A DNA stretch of 36,593 nt. Origin: Saccoglossus kowalevskii. Lineage: Eukaryota > Hemichordata > Enteropneusta > Harrimaniidae. Every line of letters starts with the position of its first letter. The stretch's first letter is position 1. This document shows positions 11,706-24,678 of the stretch, piece after piece. The stretch covers positions 962,233-998,825 of the forward strand of contig NW_003137821.1 of the NCBI RefSeq assembly GCF_000003605.2, read 5' to 3'. Under the pieces are notes generated by a model, which saw nothing but the letters and a program-made list of their open reading frames with translations, did no database searches and had not been told where the DNA came from. The position numbers and the translations under genes are program-made.

Positions 11706-14700
11706 CTACAAAAACCGATTTTAAGAACAAATTTTCAATGATTTACATAGATAATTTGAAGTTCCAGATTGTACGTTGAAGCGGAAGGAGCCACATGACC
11801 TGTTTTTCCCTTCAAATAGTATTCCATTTGTTCCAGTTATCATGTCCATTGTTTCAATTACCATGGTTACATACATTTAAATATATTTTTTGTATGATCT
11901 ATAGATGCACAGTGGTAACTCTGCAAGAATGCATAATGTTTATCAATTATCTAACCGAGGAACAATTTTCATGATTATCCTAAATACTTACCTATCAATA
12001 CTCATGACTGTCAGCGTTAATATAGTGATAGTTAGAGAATAGTCCTTACAAAACGACATACTCCTACAAAATGCAGTACCAAATCTCCAATCCTGTAACC
12101 ACATATACATACATACGTTAAGTTCTGGGTTACCGTAGTACTCTTGGTATCAACAACAGTGTATGATATACGCAGTGCAGATGCCGAAACCACTAGCCGA
12201 AGTTTATTTACTGCCTGAACTGTTGCTTGGAACACACATACTATGTATAAAACATCGTGTTCTAATGTGTGTACACTATCTCATTATCGCAGTACTTATA
12301 TCTCGTATATTGTTGTAATATGTTTCACTAAATAACTTACTTCATACACGTGTTTACTGATGATGTCAAACGGCATGGCCAGGAGCAGCATTATGATGTC
12401 ACCAAGAGCAATTTGTGCAATGAACATATTTGTTACACTTCGCATGTGTTCATTTACTGCCACCACCGCTGTCACCAATGCATTGCCTGTAACATATATT
12501 ACCAAGAGTTTACATTCGTATCGTTACATCGAACATTAGCTAAAGAAGTTATTGTTCAGTGATATTTTTAAAAGTGCACGTTTCACTACACGTTAATCTT
12601 GTATTACATCATATCAATTCATGCGAAATTGTATCTCTGATAACGTTAATATATGAGTCTATACTGATGCCATTGCCTCTCTACATTCAAATGTCGTTTC
12701 TTATCTATCTCATCACGAGGTGAATTAAATGTCTAAATAAATAATACTACTAATGACAGTGAAAGTAGTACCTACCGAAAGTAAGCTCTGATAACATACA
12801 CTAAAGATTGCTCTCGGTTAAAATACTCACTGTCTTGTTGTTGAATTAACCTTTTTAACAACTCTGATGGTGCATATGAAAACTCACTACCCTGTGCACG
12901 AGATGTTTTATAAATGCATTTATGTTGTTTATATTAAACAAATCACATGTCATTATTCTTCCTAAGAATGTTCTGCCATGTAGTAAACTTTATTCGATTG
13001 ATGTGTATGTAAGTTTTGTACATCGAAAACACAAAGAAGCTGTTCTCTGATTGGTCAGACTGTAAGGGGCTAGGGTTCGGTAACCAATCAGATACAATCC
13101 TGCAAGTATCTTTGCTCTTTGCATTGACTTCAAAAAGACACTAGCATTAAATTTATGCTTTATGCTGACATACAGAGTTGTGAGTGTATGAGTGGTTCTG
13201 TTTCAGATATATATTCCAAACAGAAAACTAATTTTTAGACAATATTTCATTACTTACATGGACTTCTCATTACATTGCATTGTGTCCCGCATGTGTTAAA
13301 TTTTAATACAATCAATTGGAGTTGACATATATTTGATTTTATATAAGAACAAAATGTTCTCCATTTATTACATAGTGCATAGTAACGAATAAGTGACGGA
13401 TGGACCTGTTCATTAATTTTACATTTTCAATTCGATAAATCGGCCATGTGAACACACACACACATATGGATGCGTTATCTCAGAGAATTGAAAATCAATC
13501 TCGTTAATGACGCTGTCATCGATTCCGACATTATATGTATACGTCGGATACAATTTATTGACGCCTATTTTGCGGAAAATGGCGACTTTTGACCAACAGG
13601 GGCCAGGGTAATTTAGAAACATTTAACTAATGCGATAGCAATTAGTTTAACTGTGTAAATAAAAAGAAAATATAGCATGTAAGTGGCAATATGCATGTCA
13701 CGCTCGTTGTTAATTGTTAAATCGACGACATTGGATAATACAGTAGCAACTTCGGTATTTTCTTTGATCTAACGTCTCTTGAGATTTAGAACGTTCGATG
13801 TGCATAATAGGTGTCGACTATTTCAAGACAAATTTCAAATATATACAAAATTCTAGAAAAATATTGATTATGTTTATCAATAGGTGTATTTTGAAACAAG
13901 TACCTTGCCTATGCTACATAATGCGTAGCAGGGCACACACTAGTAAGTTTCAAACGAATTGTATACATTGTAATTGTAACTCTATGCAAGTCAAGGAAAA
14001 TAACAATAAGTGTACATCAGAGTATATGAAGAGCGGTACCAGAACTATTTTGTTCGAAACTTATTTGATGCTGCAAATATTCAAAAATGGGCTACATAAT
14101 CTGTGATATGATGGTTGTGGACATTTGCGTAATAGAATATTACTTCGCATGAAACGTTATTTCATTACACTTCTATGTTTGTTGTAGTTGTCTGCCCTAT
14201 TTTATGGTGCTTTTGGTTAAATTGAAGTTAAGTTTGTTTATTGAATTGTAAGTGTATTCACTGTTCAAAAAGTGTTGCACGCACGAACGAAGAAACGCAG
14301 TAAGTAATCTAGAAAAGAAAACTGTCTTCATTCTAGTTAAGTTACGAGTACACTGGGAACATACAAGTGATATATGCATCCAATTCTGATTAGGTATTGC
14401 ATGAGTAATAGCATTCGATAAATTTAATGTCTCACTCTTCTGACATTTGTCTACTCCAGAAGTGATGGAAATCACTCTACTAAAACCGGGAACGGGAAAT
14501 GCAGATCAATCTATAATTAAACCGGTTATATATGTACTTGTGCAATTTAACACCTCACTGGTCATGCCTATCAACTTTAGGTGGGCATAATGTCATGCAT
14601 GTGGTCTAAAGCGTTAACATCATTGAATGTATCAATATCACATATTCTGTAAATGTCTCTGTCAATTTAAAGGCTCGCGAGATCACATGGGAATTAGGGT

Positions 14701-17700
14701 TAATTTGCTTAGCAATAAACAAGTTTCAAACAGTAAGCTGAAAACTATGTTTACAAAAAGGTGTATGTATTTATACGCTATCCAGCAAAAGGTTTACGCA
14801 TTGCTTTCTCGTATAGTGTTTATATATATAGATATATCAGTCAATTCGTCATTCTCAGATTACTGGTAAGATGTAGTCATATTCTCCCAGTTATAAATTT
14901 ATTTTAAACGTGTCTCAGCTCAGGAAAGTATCAATGTACATGGCGTAGAAGTCAGAAATATACTAAAATGACAAAAACTGCGGTAAATGAACTTGCTTGC
15001 TATATTATGCTCGTAATGACATGAAAGTGTAATTTGTTCTAAATATGGAAATCTTATTCTGTTCAGCATACGAGCATATCATTTAACGTGTCACGTACAG
15101 TTTCCCTGTAAGGCTACGTCTATTATTAACATACGATAAAAGAATATCTCCATTCGTGTTGGTTTTTTTAAAAGCATAAGTAGGCACATGTCCAATTATG
15201 TATCTTATCAGTTGTATAACGTGCGTATCTTCGCAATGACTATCATACAGATTGAAAAATACATATCACGTAGTTTGAAGTCATATTTCGTCGAACTTGT
15301 TTTTATAGCATACGCCACCAGAAGATGTTTTTATTATCAAANNNNNNNNNNNNNNNNNNNNNNNNNNNNNNNNNNNNNNNNNNNNNNNNNNNNNNNNNNN
15401 NNNNNNNNNNNNNNNNNNNNNNNNNNNNNNNNNNNNNNNNNNNNNNNNNNNNNNNNNNNNNNNNNNNNNNNNNNNNNNNNNNNNNNNNNNNNNNNNNNNN
15501 NNNNNNNNNNNNNNNNNNNNNNNNNNNNNNNNNNNNNNNNNNNNNNNNNNNNNNNNNNNNNNNNNNNNNNNNNNNNNNNNNNNNNNNNNNNNNNNNNNNN
15601 NNNNNNNNNNNNNNNNNNNNNNNNNNNNNNNNNNNNNNNNNNNNNNNNNNNNNNNNNNNNNNNNNNNNNNNNNNNNNNAGAAAAATCGATTGTAAATTAA
15701 AAAAAAATCATGCGTTTTGGAGTATCAAAAACAGACAGAATTGCCACACAACTTTGCGAGTAGCATAAATTCTCACTATCGGCGCGACTTGATACAAAAC
15801 CGATAATTCTTCATGTCTACTGACATCAACCCACGAGTAAATGTTGCGGGATTATTTTTAAACACTGCTTTACTACAAATCACAAGTATGAAAGCGATAG
15901 CATGGGTTATTCAATAAATAGTATAATAGTATTAAAACCACTGGTAACACTCACACATTAAACTATAACTTGATATTATACCAAAATAAATATTGTGCAA
16001 ACACATTTTTAAGTAACACCTTATTCCGCTACGCCCAACTGCATATAATAAGTGCACATGGGAACAAATAACTGAGTATACGCGTGGGCACACAGCACAA
16101 GTGGGTATATATATAAGTGCATACCTGCGCGGAATAAGTTGAAAAAATACACAGCAATAAACTCACTATGCATGACTGGAGCATTGTTTTTGTATCCTTA
16201 GTAAGCATCTTTGCAAAGTTGTTTAATTATTCTAAATTGGGATCACATTTCAGGTAATTATTGTCACAGAGAAGTACAAGCATTCTAAATTTACGTTTTC
16301 ATTTTAAAAGCCATGCACGCACCACGGAGACGTTGACACGAGCTGAAAACACAATATGGTCGATCCCTGCATAAAGCATATTGTTTTGGGTGATAATATA
16401 CAATTTAAAACAAGTGTTCCTAACCCGATAACTAATAAGGAAACAACATTTCGTTCTTGCAGACATGTTTAATTTACAATGTAAGATAGATAATTATATA
16501 TCTACTTCTACATTACTAGCGTAGGTGGTCTATACAATAAAATAAGTATCAGCACCAACGACGATAAAATTATGTCGATTACAATTGGTGAAATTGTATT
16601 ATACGTGCAGTATGTTTTCAATTTCACTGATAACTGCATTAATACTATACACATATAACACTTAAAATGTTGCACATTAGTTACACAATTTCAATTATTA
16701 TGCTAAACAAAGAATTTAAAAAGTCGATTATGTTCATGTGTTCTGAAATTATAAATAAATACCTTTTAGGCTCAAAGAAAATATCTACTAAACATTAAAT
16801 GATAACAATAGCTCAATTTCGCGTACTTATGTTTTCAAACGCAATACTAGTACGTTTGCAAATATTCGGGTAAGCTTGATTCAATAAACTACCTCCAAGC
16901 ACTGCCATAGCACGCATCCTACAGACTCAAATACCGTTACCACTCTGTTCTTTCAGTGGTCTGAGACACGGCTGAGAGAGTCTCAAACAATAATTCAGTA
17001 ACACATTAATACTTTCAGATCTTGTACAAACCAGCATTTCAATCTATTTTTTCACATTTTAACATGTCACATGTTTATAATGATAGAAACGTGGCTCTGG
17101 GTATTACCTCACCTCCTAAGCCTAGTAACCCTTCAACTCAAAACATTTTAAAGTGTAAAACAATGTTCAATCTGGTAATTTATAATCATATTCATATACC
17201 ATATTACCGTTTCAGTAGTTATTTATACACTAACATGGATCTTTAGCTAATTTTACGCGTAATATGGGATAAACTGGGATTACGGCAGCTGGAAGAGGCA
17301 AACTGTGTAAAAGGTTGAATACGTCTCTACGCAGAACAGTTTTCCATCTGCTTCTTTTGAAACATCATCTTAACTTTATTAATCATCACATTACCGAAAT
17401 ATATTAGATCTTTTATATGACATAGAATGCAACGATGGACAACCATTAATATGCCTTGGATAAAAAAAGCATGCGCACTTCTCATTCTTAGATGGTGGTG
17501 ACAGACGTCAACAGCAACTGCTTTTGTGATCTTACATTAAATGCTTTTTGAAATTTACGAGAAAACGCTGGCAGTGTCACTGTCTATAAAATATCAAAAG
17601 GTGTTCCGGATATCGGTTCAAAAGCTCCGAGTAACATGCCTACAAAATGACCAGTTCCTAATGTGCGTACAAATAAAAAGATTCTCCTAAATCTCCTAGA

Positions 17701-18693
17701 GACACATTAACAGTTGCACAGTTTCACAGCCCCAGGGCAGAACAGTTATGTGTGTGAAAACTGTAAAATGCCCAAACAACTATGCAAGAAAGATGGTTGT
17801 TGGCGTTACCATGAACAAAACATTATTATGAACAACTGAAATAGAAATATATACATGCTAGCGGAGAATGTATGTCACTTTTATTTTATTTTATGGGAAC
17901 TCTAATTACAGGGGCTCCAATTATTTTCGTAATTTAATTTGCGGAGTGTATTTGTTGTATATAGTACCCACTTAAGCGCCTTTGTATCAAATTGCCTCGC
18001 ATCGATCTGTCTGTTACAACTAGTGCAGGTGTGTACATGATACGTCCATGTATAAAACAGTCTTAGGTATAGATCCTATATGCGCACATACGTCGTTGAT
18101 ATAACGTGAATGAGTGAATGACAAATATATTACATCCCTAATAACAGCTGTACTACAGACCCGACACCAACGTTTCGCAGATTCTGAATTCGTCTCTTTC
18201 AGTGTTCACTGTAATGCAACGCTGTATGTAAGTATGTACGTATAGTTCTGTGCCGTTATATTTTATTGTTTTACATGTTGCCACACATTGAAAGCTTCTG
18301 CAACATATAAAACTATTAGCAATATCATAGTCTGTATAAACATAGACACACAAGAACGCATTATTCGAGCAGTTAACAATTCAACAACCAGAATTTGCAG
18401 CGTGGGTATCTCCCAGGCAATGGCATTTCTTTGGTTTTAAAATAGACCAACCCGGTATTTAGAATTTGAATCGTAACATTATTGTTATTATAATATATGT
18501 ACCATATAAAATAAAAAAGCATATTGAGTTGCGTGTACAGCTTACCTGCAATGCCAAATAGTAGTACTATTAAATACAGCAATACAATCGAGACTGTCTT
18601 TGCACTCGGTGGGTCATCGTGTTTCTCGGCTTTAATAGCAGTACGCCACATATCATCCATGCCCGGGTACATATCGGGATCCAGATCTGCCAT
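10964..18693 (-). CDS. Atypical class A (rhodopsin-family) GPCR, four coding exons
   Basis: Seven-transmembrane plasma-membrane receptor, predicted to couple to G proteins; ligand unknown. Joined exons give 378 residues, normal for the family. TM1 (about 33-57) has G50-N51 (1.50); TM2 (67-92) has D79 (2.50). ECL1 has WRFG, then C107 (3.25). TM3 ends D131-R132-C133, exactly 24 residues after C107. TM4 is 150-172, TM5 (213-235) has P220, TM6 (256-281) has P274, and TM7 (297-322) has P315 and Y318. Helix 8 (324-335) ends in C330/C334/C335, possible palmitoylation sites. ECL2 has C196 and three N-glycosylation sequons (N180, N185, N190). The Ser/Asp-rich tail ends at V378. There is no signal peptide, and position 3.32 is Lys, which argues against an aminergic receptor. 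Oddities: DRC for DRY, Q159 for W4.50, L272 for W6.48, K314 for N7.49. Overall it resembles peptide receptors, but I cannot assign a subfamily. Confidence 0.93.
11706..11991 (-). other. GPCR intron 3 (286 bp), splits the DRY arginine codon
   Basis: GTAAGT donor and TTTTTGTAG acceptor; phase 2, interrupting the Arg3.50 codon as AG|G. An intron at this place is a recurrent position in class A GPCR genes, which supports the exon model. Confidence 0.9.
11992..12092 (-). CDS. GPCR exon 3 (ECL1 and TM3)
   Basis: A short 101-nt exon that lies outside any long open frame and is found only from splice sites and motif spacing. Acceptor GGTTACAG|GATTGG, donor GATAG|GTAAGT. It encodes DWRFGTAFC at the ECL1/TM3 junction and ends LTLTVMSID plus two bases of the Arg codon. 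The spacing from C3.25 to D3.49 is exactly 24 residues, and phases fit exon 2 (0) and exon 4 (2). This exon makes the gene intact. Confidence 0.92.
12093..12340 (-). other. GPCR intron 2 (248 bp)
   Basis: GTAAGT donor and TTACAG acceptor; phase 0. It contains the stop-free decoy frame 12235-12093, which is excluded by frame and motif spacing. Confidence 0.9.
12341..12486 (-). CDS. GPCR exon 2 (ICL1 and TM2)
   Basis: 146 nt bounded by acceptor TTACAG|GC and donor GAA|GTAAGT. It encodes residues 51-98: NALVTAVVAV, the ICL1 segment NEHMRSVTN, then TM2 with the ALGD motif (D79, 2.50) and MPFD. Two leading bases complete Gly50. It ends in phase 0 after Y97-E98. The reading frame agrees with both neighbours. 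Confidence 0.93.
13046..13092. repeat. Perfect 10-bp hairpin built from two inverted CCAAT motifs
   Basis: TCTGATTGGT (13046-13055) and ACCAATCAGA (13083-13092) are perfect reverse complements around a 27-nt loop containing AGGGGC and TAGGG. It lies in GPCR intron 1, in a locally GC-richer patch. CCAAT boxes bind NF-Y in animals; function here is unknown. Confidence 0.6.
15342..15678. other. Assembly gap (337 N) inside GPCR intron 1
   Basis: A run of undetermined bases. Open frames that appear to cross it are artefacts. A hidden repeat or alternative exon cannot be excluded. Confidence 1.
18546..18693 (-). CDS. GPCR exon 1 (N-terminus and TM1)
   Basis: Encodes residues 1-49 plus the first base of codon 50. 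The start ATG (18693-18691) has A at -3 and G at +4, and an in-frame TAG lies two codons upstream, so this is the first possible start in the exon. The extracellular N-terminus is short and acidic (MADLDPDMYPGMDDMW). TM1 follows and ends at the donor GCAG|GTAAGC. The split codon is Gly1.50, completed as G-N-A-L-V by exon 2 (phase 1 intron). An upstream non-coding exon is possible but not visible. Confidence 0.9.
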
Positions 18694-19603
18694 GATATCC
18701 TAGTTCCTAGTAGATCAACATAAATATCAAGATTAAGTTAGGTGTGGCGGGAGTTGAGTAGGTTTTGTGGTTGCACTAAAGGTATACGTGGATATATTAA
18801 TGTGAGTGATGACGATGATATAGTATACTGCCGACTAAAGTCGAATAATCAATGTTCAAGATGCACATCACATGCCCCACCAAACTGGATGTTCCATTAT
18901 TTCGGTAGGGGTGTCGCCCAGGAAGAATGAGGGAACCTTCCTTTACGTCATTCATTATTAATGGAACCCAACTTATCAACACTATAATCTGATACAAAAC
19001 TCGAGTATTTCTCTATTAATCACGTTTGTCTCGAGTTTAAGTATTAGTGTTCATAAGGGGAAACGTGGTGAACGTTTCAAAAGTCGCGTGGACCACGGAA
19101 GACGAGAGTTCCGGTTGACATAAAAAAATCATAATTCTTGTTACGATAAAATGTGTGTTTTTCAAATGAGGAAGGTTTATGGAATAAATTAGACATAGAG
19201 AAATTTCAGATCCAAAATAGTTACTATACCAAATTGGTCATCTAGTATTAAATATTAAAAGATAATAACATTGATATTCATATGTGCGATACAAATCCAA
19301 CCCAAGGTCCCGAGTCTATTTCAATCAAACCCTGGTATGACAGATTTCAATGGATCTTTGGAAATGTTTGATCTTGGATATTGACATACGCGATAATCAA
19401 CAACCTAGACAAATACTTATTATGTATTTCACATACTCACTTAGTTGCACTAATAAGTCTAAAGACGCCAGTTTGTCTTGCTGTTTAGTAACCATCTCGA
19501 CAATTCGTTTGATTTCAAATAGGATCTGCATGAGGACAGATCGCTTACTTTTTGTCGTACAATGAACATGTTATCATATAAACTATTACCTTTATACTTC
19601 GAC
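18694..19603. other. Region upstream of the GPCR start, up to the right arm
   Basis: Should contain the 5'UTR and core promoter of the minus-strand GPCR gene. I see no convincing TATA box or initiator and no other gene. Short frames at 18742-18997 on both strands look like chance. Confidence 0.6.
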
Positions 19604-21753
19604 TTTTCCAGTGATGTTTTCTGGCATTTAATATGATGTACTATATAAATGATTCGATCGAATATGGCCGCCCATAGGACATTTTTACATTACATTACTA
19701 TTGTCTGTGCACATTTTTATCAGCCATGACTGTGTCAATTGATACCGCATTTCCAGAAAGTAAAACAACAAGAAGATAATCTTCATGGTTCTGAAATTCT
19801 ACTTTGTAGTGAAAATCCGGATATAGCTCTGTAGAATCTTGTGTAATGCTCATGCGCAGTTCATTCAAATGTTATCTATAAATTGGGGTTATCATGTATG
19901 TCATCCATTTAAGAGAACATTCTGTGATCTTTCAGGGAAATCCATTTACCAGTTTATCTAACCCTAGTTTAAGTTCGCTGTCGAAAATTATCAGGAGGCT
20001 CTCCCCAACTAACAAGTTTTCATTATGCCTCGTCATCTTACATTGTGTTTGTTCTGTGTTGTCTATTAGCGGCGTATTGCATAACACATAGTATCAGTGC
20101 TCGTGACCGAAAACGTTACAGAATTTACGTTTAGTTTTTTTTCCTGCATTGAACGAAGGTGCGCAAGATATGATTTCAGACAAAGTATTAACTTTAATAA
20201 TAGTCAGAAGTAAACATTCACAACAAGTTTTTGACATAAAAATAAGAAAAAAAAAATATGTTAATGTATTTGAAATAGAACACGTGTTTTAATGAAGCAG
20301 TAATCAAGTAATGATTCTGATAAAACATATTTCTACAGAAACAACAGCAATTACTTTTTCTCACAAAATTAACAATTAGGTTTTATGGCACAAATGTACA
20401 GTTCTATTTCCGGTAATGTATTCATTAAATCAAAAAAAGATAGTCATTCCGAAACGAGCAGTTTATAATTATCATAAAAATATCACCATCTTAAAACTAG
20501 GTTGGTGATTCAATTGTCCATTTTCTCATGAATAATGGTAAAACTATTTTTCAAATTACATATCGACAGTTTCAAACTAATAACACAGTCGATATATGTA
20601 TTACATTCGTGCAAACACTATACGCCTTGCAATTTGAATTACGTAATTTGTATTACGTTTAAACAAATCATTTATCTTAATTAAAACCATGTTCTGACTT
20701 GAAGAAGATGTTTGCCAGCAGATCGTTACGCAAGGTGCTTGCACTTACTTGAGTACGACGTCCACCTTTAAACCAGGCTTGTTATCAACTAAACTGGCTA
20801 TTTGCAATCACATCAATAATCCTATCGAGTAGGAACGTCTGCTTGGTTGAAATGATGTCAACTAATAATGAAAGCTTTATTTGAACGATTAGAACAACGA
20901 TACGATACAATGAATTATTATTGATAAAAGACGAATCATAACGATTTTATGAGATAATTACATTTGTACTATCAACTCCCCGAAGACATAAATTGCATAT
21001 AGCGTCGCTTAGACGATTATGGAGTCACCGCTGTCCACAACGGCGAATTCACTTATTAGATCGCTGTAAATTTGTTATAGAAAAACTGTTTTCATCTGCA
21101 TAATATTCTATATCCGACTAGCGTAAACGTCGCCATATTAAATTAATTTAATCAGTATACTCTAGGAGTATTGGGTGATATAATAAATGGTAGAATGTAG
21201 ACTACGTTGCTCTTAAAACGCGTTTTATGTGCATATTTCAAAAAATTCGTTCATACCGCATATATATCGTGACCCCCTTCCGGCTGTTACAGTTCAGATA
21301 TAAATATATTCACAGTTAAACATGTGCATAATGAACATCAAAGTAAATAAATGAGATATACAGTACTAGGTGATATTCATGAGGAGAATAAATAATTCTT
21401 GAAAACAACTATATAACTATACTGTCTCAATTTATCTGTCAGTTTTCAACAGGTATCTGAAGATAGGACATACATAGAATATAACGTTCTCATTTGATTA
21501 CAGAGAAATTGGGAATGCAAGTGAAGAGTTTAGAGTCCAGAGTAAACATGCAATCATTATCCATCATTTCGGCCTTTATAGGTTAATTTTACCTTTGTTT
21601 CAATATTTAATGATTATACTATTATAGATTCTTGAAACCAATCGATAGAATATTAATCAGCAGATGTACTCGGCATTGTTGATTTCCAAATTATTCTAGT
21701 GAGATCACATTCACTGTTTACTATTCAGATGGGAAAGTTGTTTTGTTACGTTA

Positions 21754-21824
21754 TACACTACACTACACTACACTACACTACACTACACTACACTACACTA
21801 CATTACACTACACTACACTACACT
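21754..21824 (+). repeat. ACACT pentanucleotide array (right arm)
   Basis: About 13-14 tandem CTACA/ACACT units with one CATTA variant. Flanking sequence (TTAGCTCAGTCGTTGGTTAA on the array's right side) matches the left arm beside the GGCGT array, so the two arrays occupy the same ancestral site. Confidence 0.95.
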
Positions 21825-22235
21825 GCAATACAATATAAACTTAGCTCAGTCGTTGGTTAATCTTTAAATTGCAAATAATCGAAAAACGCGTTTGTTAAAA
21901 TGGACTCTATCCGTTGTTTGAAACCGCTCTTCATACAAAATAAACACACAGCAAAATGCTTACAAAGGCTTCTAAAGAAAGTCAATTACGCTGTCTTGTT
22001 ATATAATTTACTTTTTAGTTAGCGAACAACGAGGATAAAATGTTATAAAATACGCATTAGCTACAAAGACAAGTGTGCAGTACACACAAAATCTAGTCTC
22101 TGAATCGCCGCATCGATTTTTGCCTTTGCCAATTAGTCTACACATTGCAATGTATTGATCACAAACCGTCGTATTTACTGATGGCATAGACAGTAATAAG
22201 ATACAAGATGTAGAGAGTACTTTCAATGTAATTTA

Positions 22236-22800
22236 ACTGTGTGAGACTGATACACTCACGTCACCAACGGGTATAAACTGATTATACCTAATGCGACATT
22301 AAACACGTTGCGTAACCTAAGACTAGAATATAAATCATTTGTATATGACAGTTCATTTGATGAGCTATGGAACATAATATCCACAATTGTTTTTTATAAC
22401 TTTAATATTTTGCATAATATTTTGTTTGGCAAGGACTAAGTAAGGTAGTAATATTCAAAATAATAATATAGATAAAAATAAACATAGATATTTTATTACA
22501 GTTCATGTTCATTTGTGGTATATGGTGTTGAGAGTCTTAACTTTTTTGGTAAAAAATACATATAGGAAAGAGTGGCACAATTATTGCATCGATTTACCTC
22601 TAACAATGTACTTACTGATTTTGATGGGTATAATAGAGGGTATTCATTAATAGGCATGTGACTATGTAAGTCTGTCTCACTCACATCACCAACGGATATA
22701 AACCAACTACTTGATATTCACATGGCATACACCGCATCATTAACTGACGTTCTGACCTTAACTTCCGACACATAAATGAAATTAAACACCTTGCAAAACT
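22236..22800 (-). repeat. Internal duplication in the arm, units about 430 bp apart
   Basis: On the minus strand, GTTTATATCCGTTGGTGATG with GTGAGTGAGAC (about 22675-22705) recurs as GTTTATACCCGTTGGTGACG with GTGAGTG (about 22250-22285), each after a GTTTAAT word. The left arm retains the first unit (near 6985) and a shortened second (near 7400). The third copy at 34813-34975 shows the same motif. Confidence 0.55.
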
Positions 22801-23214
22801 CGAGACTAGAAGATTAATTCACTGTAGATATCACCTACTTTCTTACTCGGGAAATATGTTCCTCGTAACAAGATCAATTATTATGTCACACGCGAGTGTT
22901 GGTATTTTGATATAAACTAAGAAAGCATTCATAGTAATTTTATTTTAAACAAAATGAGCTTCGATTATATAATGCAGTTCGTGCACATGTGCTGTGCAAA
23001 TCATAGTGTGAGATAAGATGTGCAGTAATGGTTGGGCAGCAGAAAATAGCTTAGATGATGCTAGTCTAGTCTGATCACGAATACTGATGGAGTTAAATAA
23101 TCGTTTTGGCAGGCGTTTGTTAAGAAATAAAATTACATTAATACAATCTAATAGAAAAAACAATAAATATAAATACAATAAACTCGGTTAGCAATAATGT
23201 TTTACTTTTATTTT

Positions 23215-23450
23215 TCACCACTGTTATGTAAATAGAAAACTAACTATGTGAGTTAGCTAAATGTGCTTTTAATGTTTGCTTGAAAGTATTGCGATTGGAA
23301 ATATTTCTAATATGGTTTGAAAGGTTATTCCACAATTTGGTTCCAGGGTAATCTAGGGAAAATTGACTAAAGGTGGGCAGGAAAAATTTTCATTTTACAA
23401 GAATCTAGTTTGGTATGAATGGCCAGGAAAAGAGAAATAACTACTGTTAC
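23215..23450 (-). mobile_element. Decayed LINE reverse-transcriptase C-terminus (right arm copy)
   Basis: The minus strand reads QFSLDYPGTKLWN, then NHIRNISN and FKQTLKAHL and a stop, matching the left-arm LINE relic. About 315 bp present in the left copy (5557-5872, encoding ILPYL to YNNNPP) are deleted here at about 23445. A further 13-nt deletion just before QFSLDY breaks the frame. Confidence 0.8.
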
Positions 23451-24678
23451 TATCCATGTATGTAAGATTTTGCGTTCAAGAATGTGCAGACTTGATATCA
23501 TGTCTGCAATATGTTTGTCTTAGACCATTTGAATATTAACTAGGAACACTTAGATTACAAACAAAAACATTCACATTCGCACTCTTCCAAAGTTCAACAC
23601 TCGAAACACGATCTTGAATTCTACCACTAGTTCATTCTTTATAGCCAGAACTATCTTTAACTCCCAGAACACACTTAAATACTGGGGAAGTAGTAATTTG
23701 GACAGAGCGAAGATATTGTAACATTTCTAGTGTTCATTTATAATTTTAATGCGCAATGATTTTAAATCGGAGCAGTTTTCTTTTTCAAAATTGTCACTAA
23801 ATTATTTTAAAGGACGTTATATTCAGACATAATCAAAACAGTTTCGTTTTTTTTGTTTTTAAATCGTACACAGTATCACGGTTGCCCTTATCAACTATGA
23901 AATATTCCACAAATTACCAACGACGAGTGCACGCTGAGTCTTTGTGTATGCCTTTGGTACTGGCATCTATTATCAAAGAAAATGACAAAAAATCATCTCT
24001 AATCGCCAACTGCATATACAATTTGATGAAACCATGCACGATAAAAAGGTCATTATCTAACAAACCCTATGGCGTTGTTCTATTTTCCTCGTGATATAGG
24101 TAATTTGAAGTACCAAATATCGCGACAAATGTCATGTATTGACCTTTAAATACAAAACATAGCCATGTAGTTACTGAAACTGGACACTAGCGGTGTGCAT
24201 CATTAATTTATTCCATAAATAATCAATTCTGATAAAATATTACTATTCTGATAATTGTCGATAGTTTTAAATTTATTTAAGCTTCAAATTTTACGATTGC
24301 GGTACTGTGTAAAACAGTCTACATCGTAACATTGGGTTGACTATGAACTCATGAATGTGGTAAATTAACAGTTTGTTAACAAACAAACGAACCCGTTTTG
24401 AAACACAGATATTTTTACAACCGTTTTTTTGTAGAGCTATAAACCAGAAAATTGAGAGAATATTACAAATTACAAAAGATCATGGTCATGACATGATAAA
24501 TTACTGATGATAAACGGTTGAAATATTGAGTTAACTAACAATTTGTATTGTATCTAACATAACCTATTACAAATGTCATGTTGAAAAGTACAACATCACA
24601 AAACAATAGACAAAATATATGCATAGACAGATTGCCAAATAATTTAATGTTTCTTGCTTGTCTGGTGCACAAATGTAG

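Larger units (their letters stand above)
12487..18545 (-). other. GPCR intron 1 (about 6.06 kb), no other gene seen
   Basis: Donor GTAAGC, acceptor TTACAG. It is AT-rich and full of stops on both strands. The longest open frames (for example 13798-14106 plus) have no recognisable domain or repeat support. It contains the N gap and one strong hairpin (13046-13092). No homology to the inverted-repeat arms was noticed in it. Confidence 0.85.

Noticed and set aside
12032-12235. Minus-strand 67-codon frame between GPCR exons 2 and 4, at first taken as the TM3 exon
   Set aside because: Its frame fits neither neighbour, charged residues fall inside the would-be TM3, and there is no DR motif. The nearby 101-nt exon fits phase, C3.25 and D3.49 spacing perfectly.
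15188-15768. Open frames running through the N gap
   Set aside because: They are open only because the N's are undetermined.
21754-21824. Possible CRISPR or telomere-like array
   Set aside because: Plain five-base microsatellite without spacers, in a eukaryotic context.
21841-21861. Second box A-like word TTAGCTCAGTCGTTGGTTAA
   Set aside because: No box B or stem partners nearby, and the left-arm version is diverged; probably coincidence.
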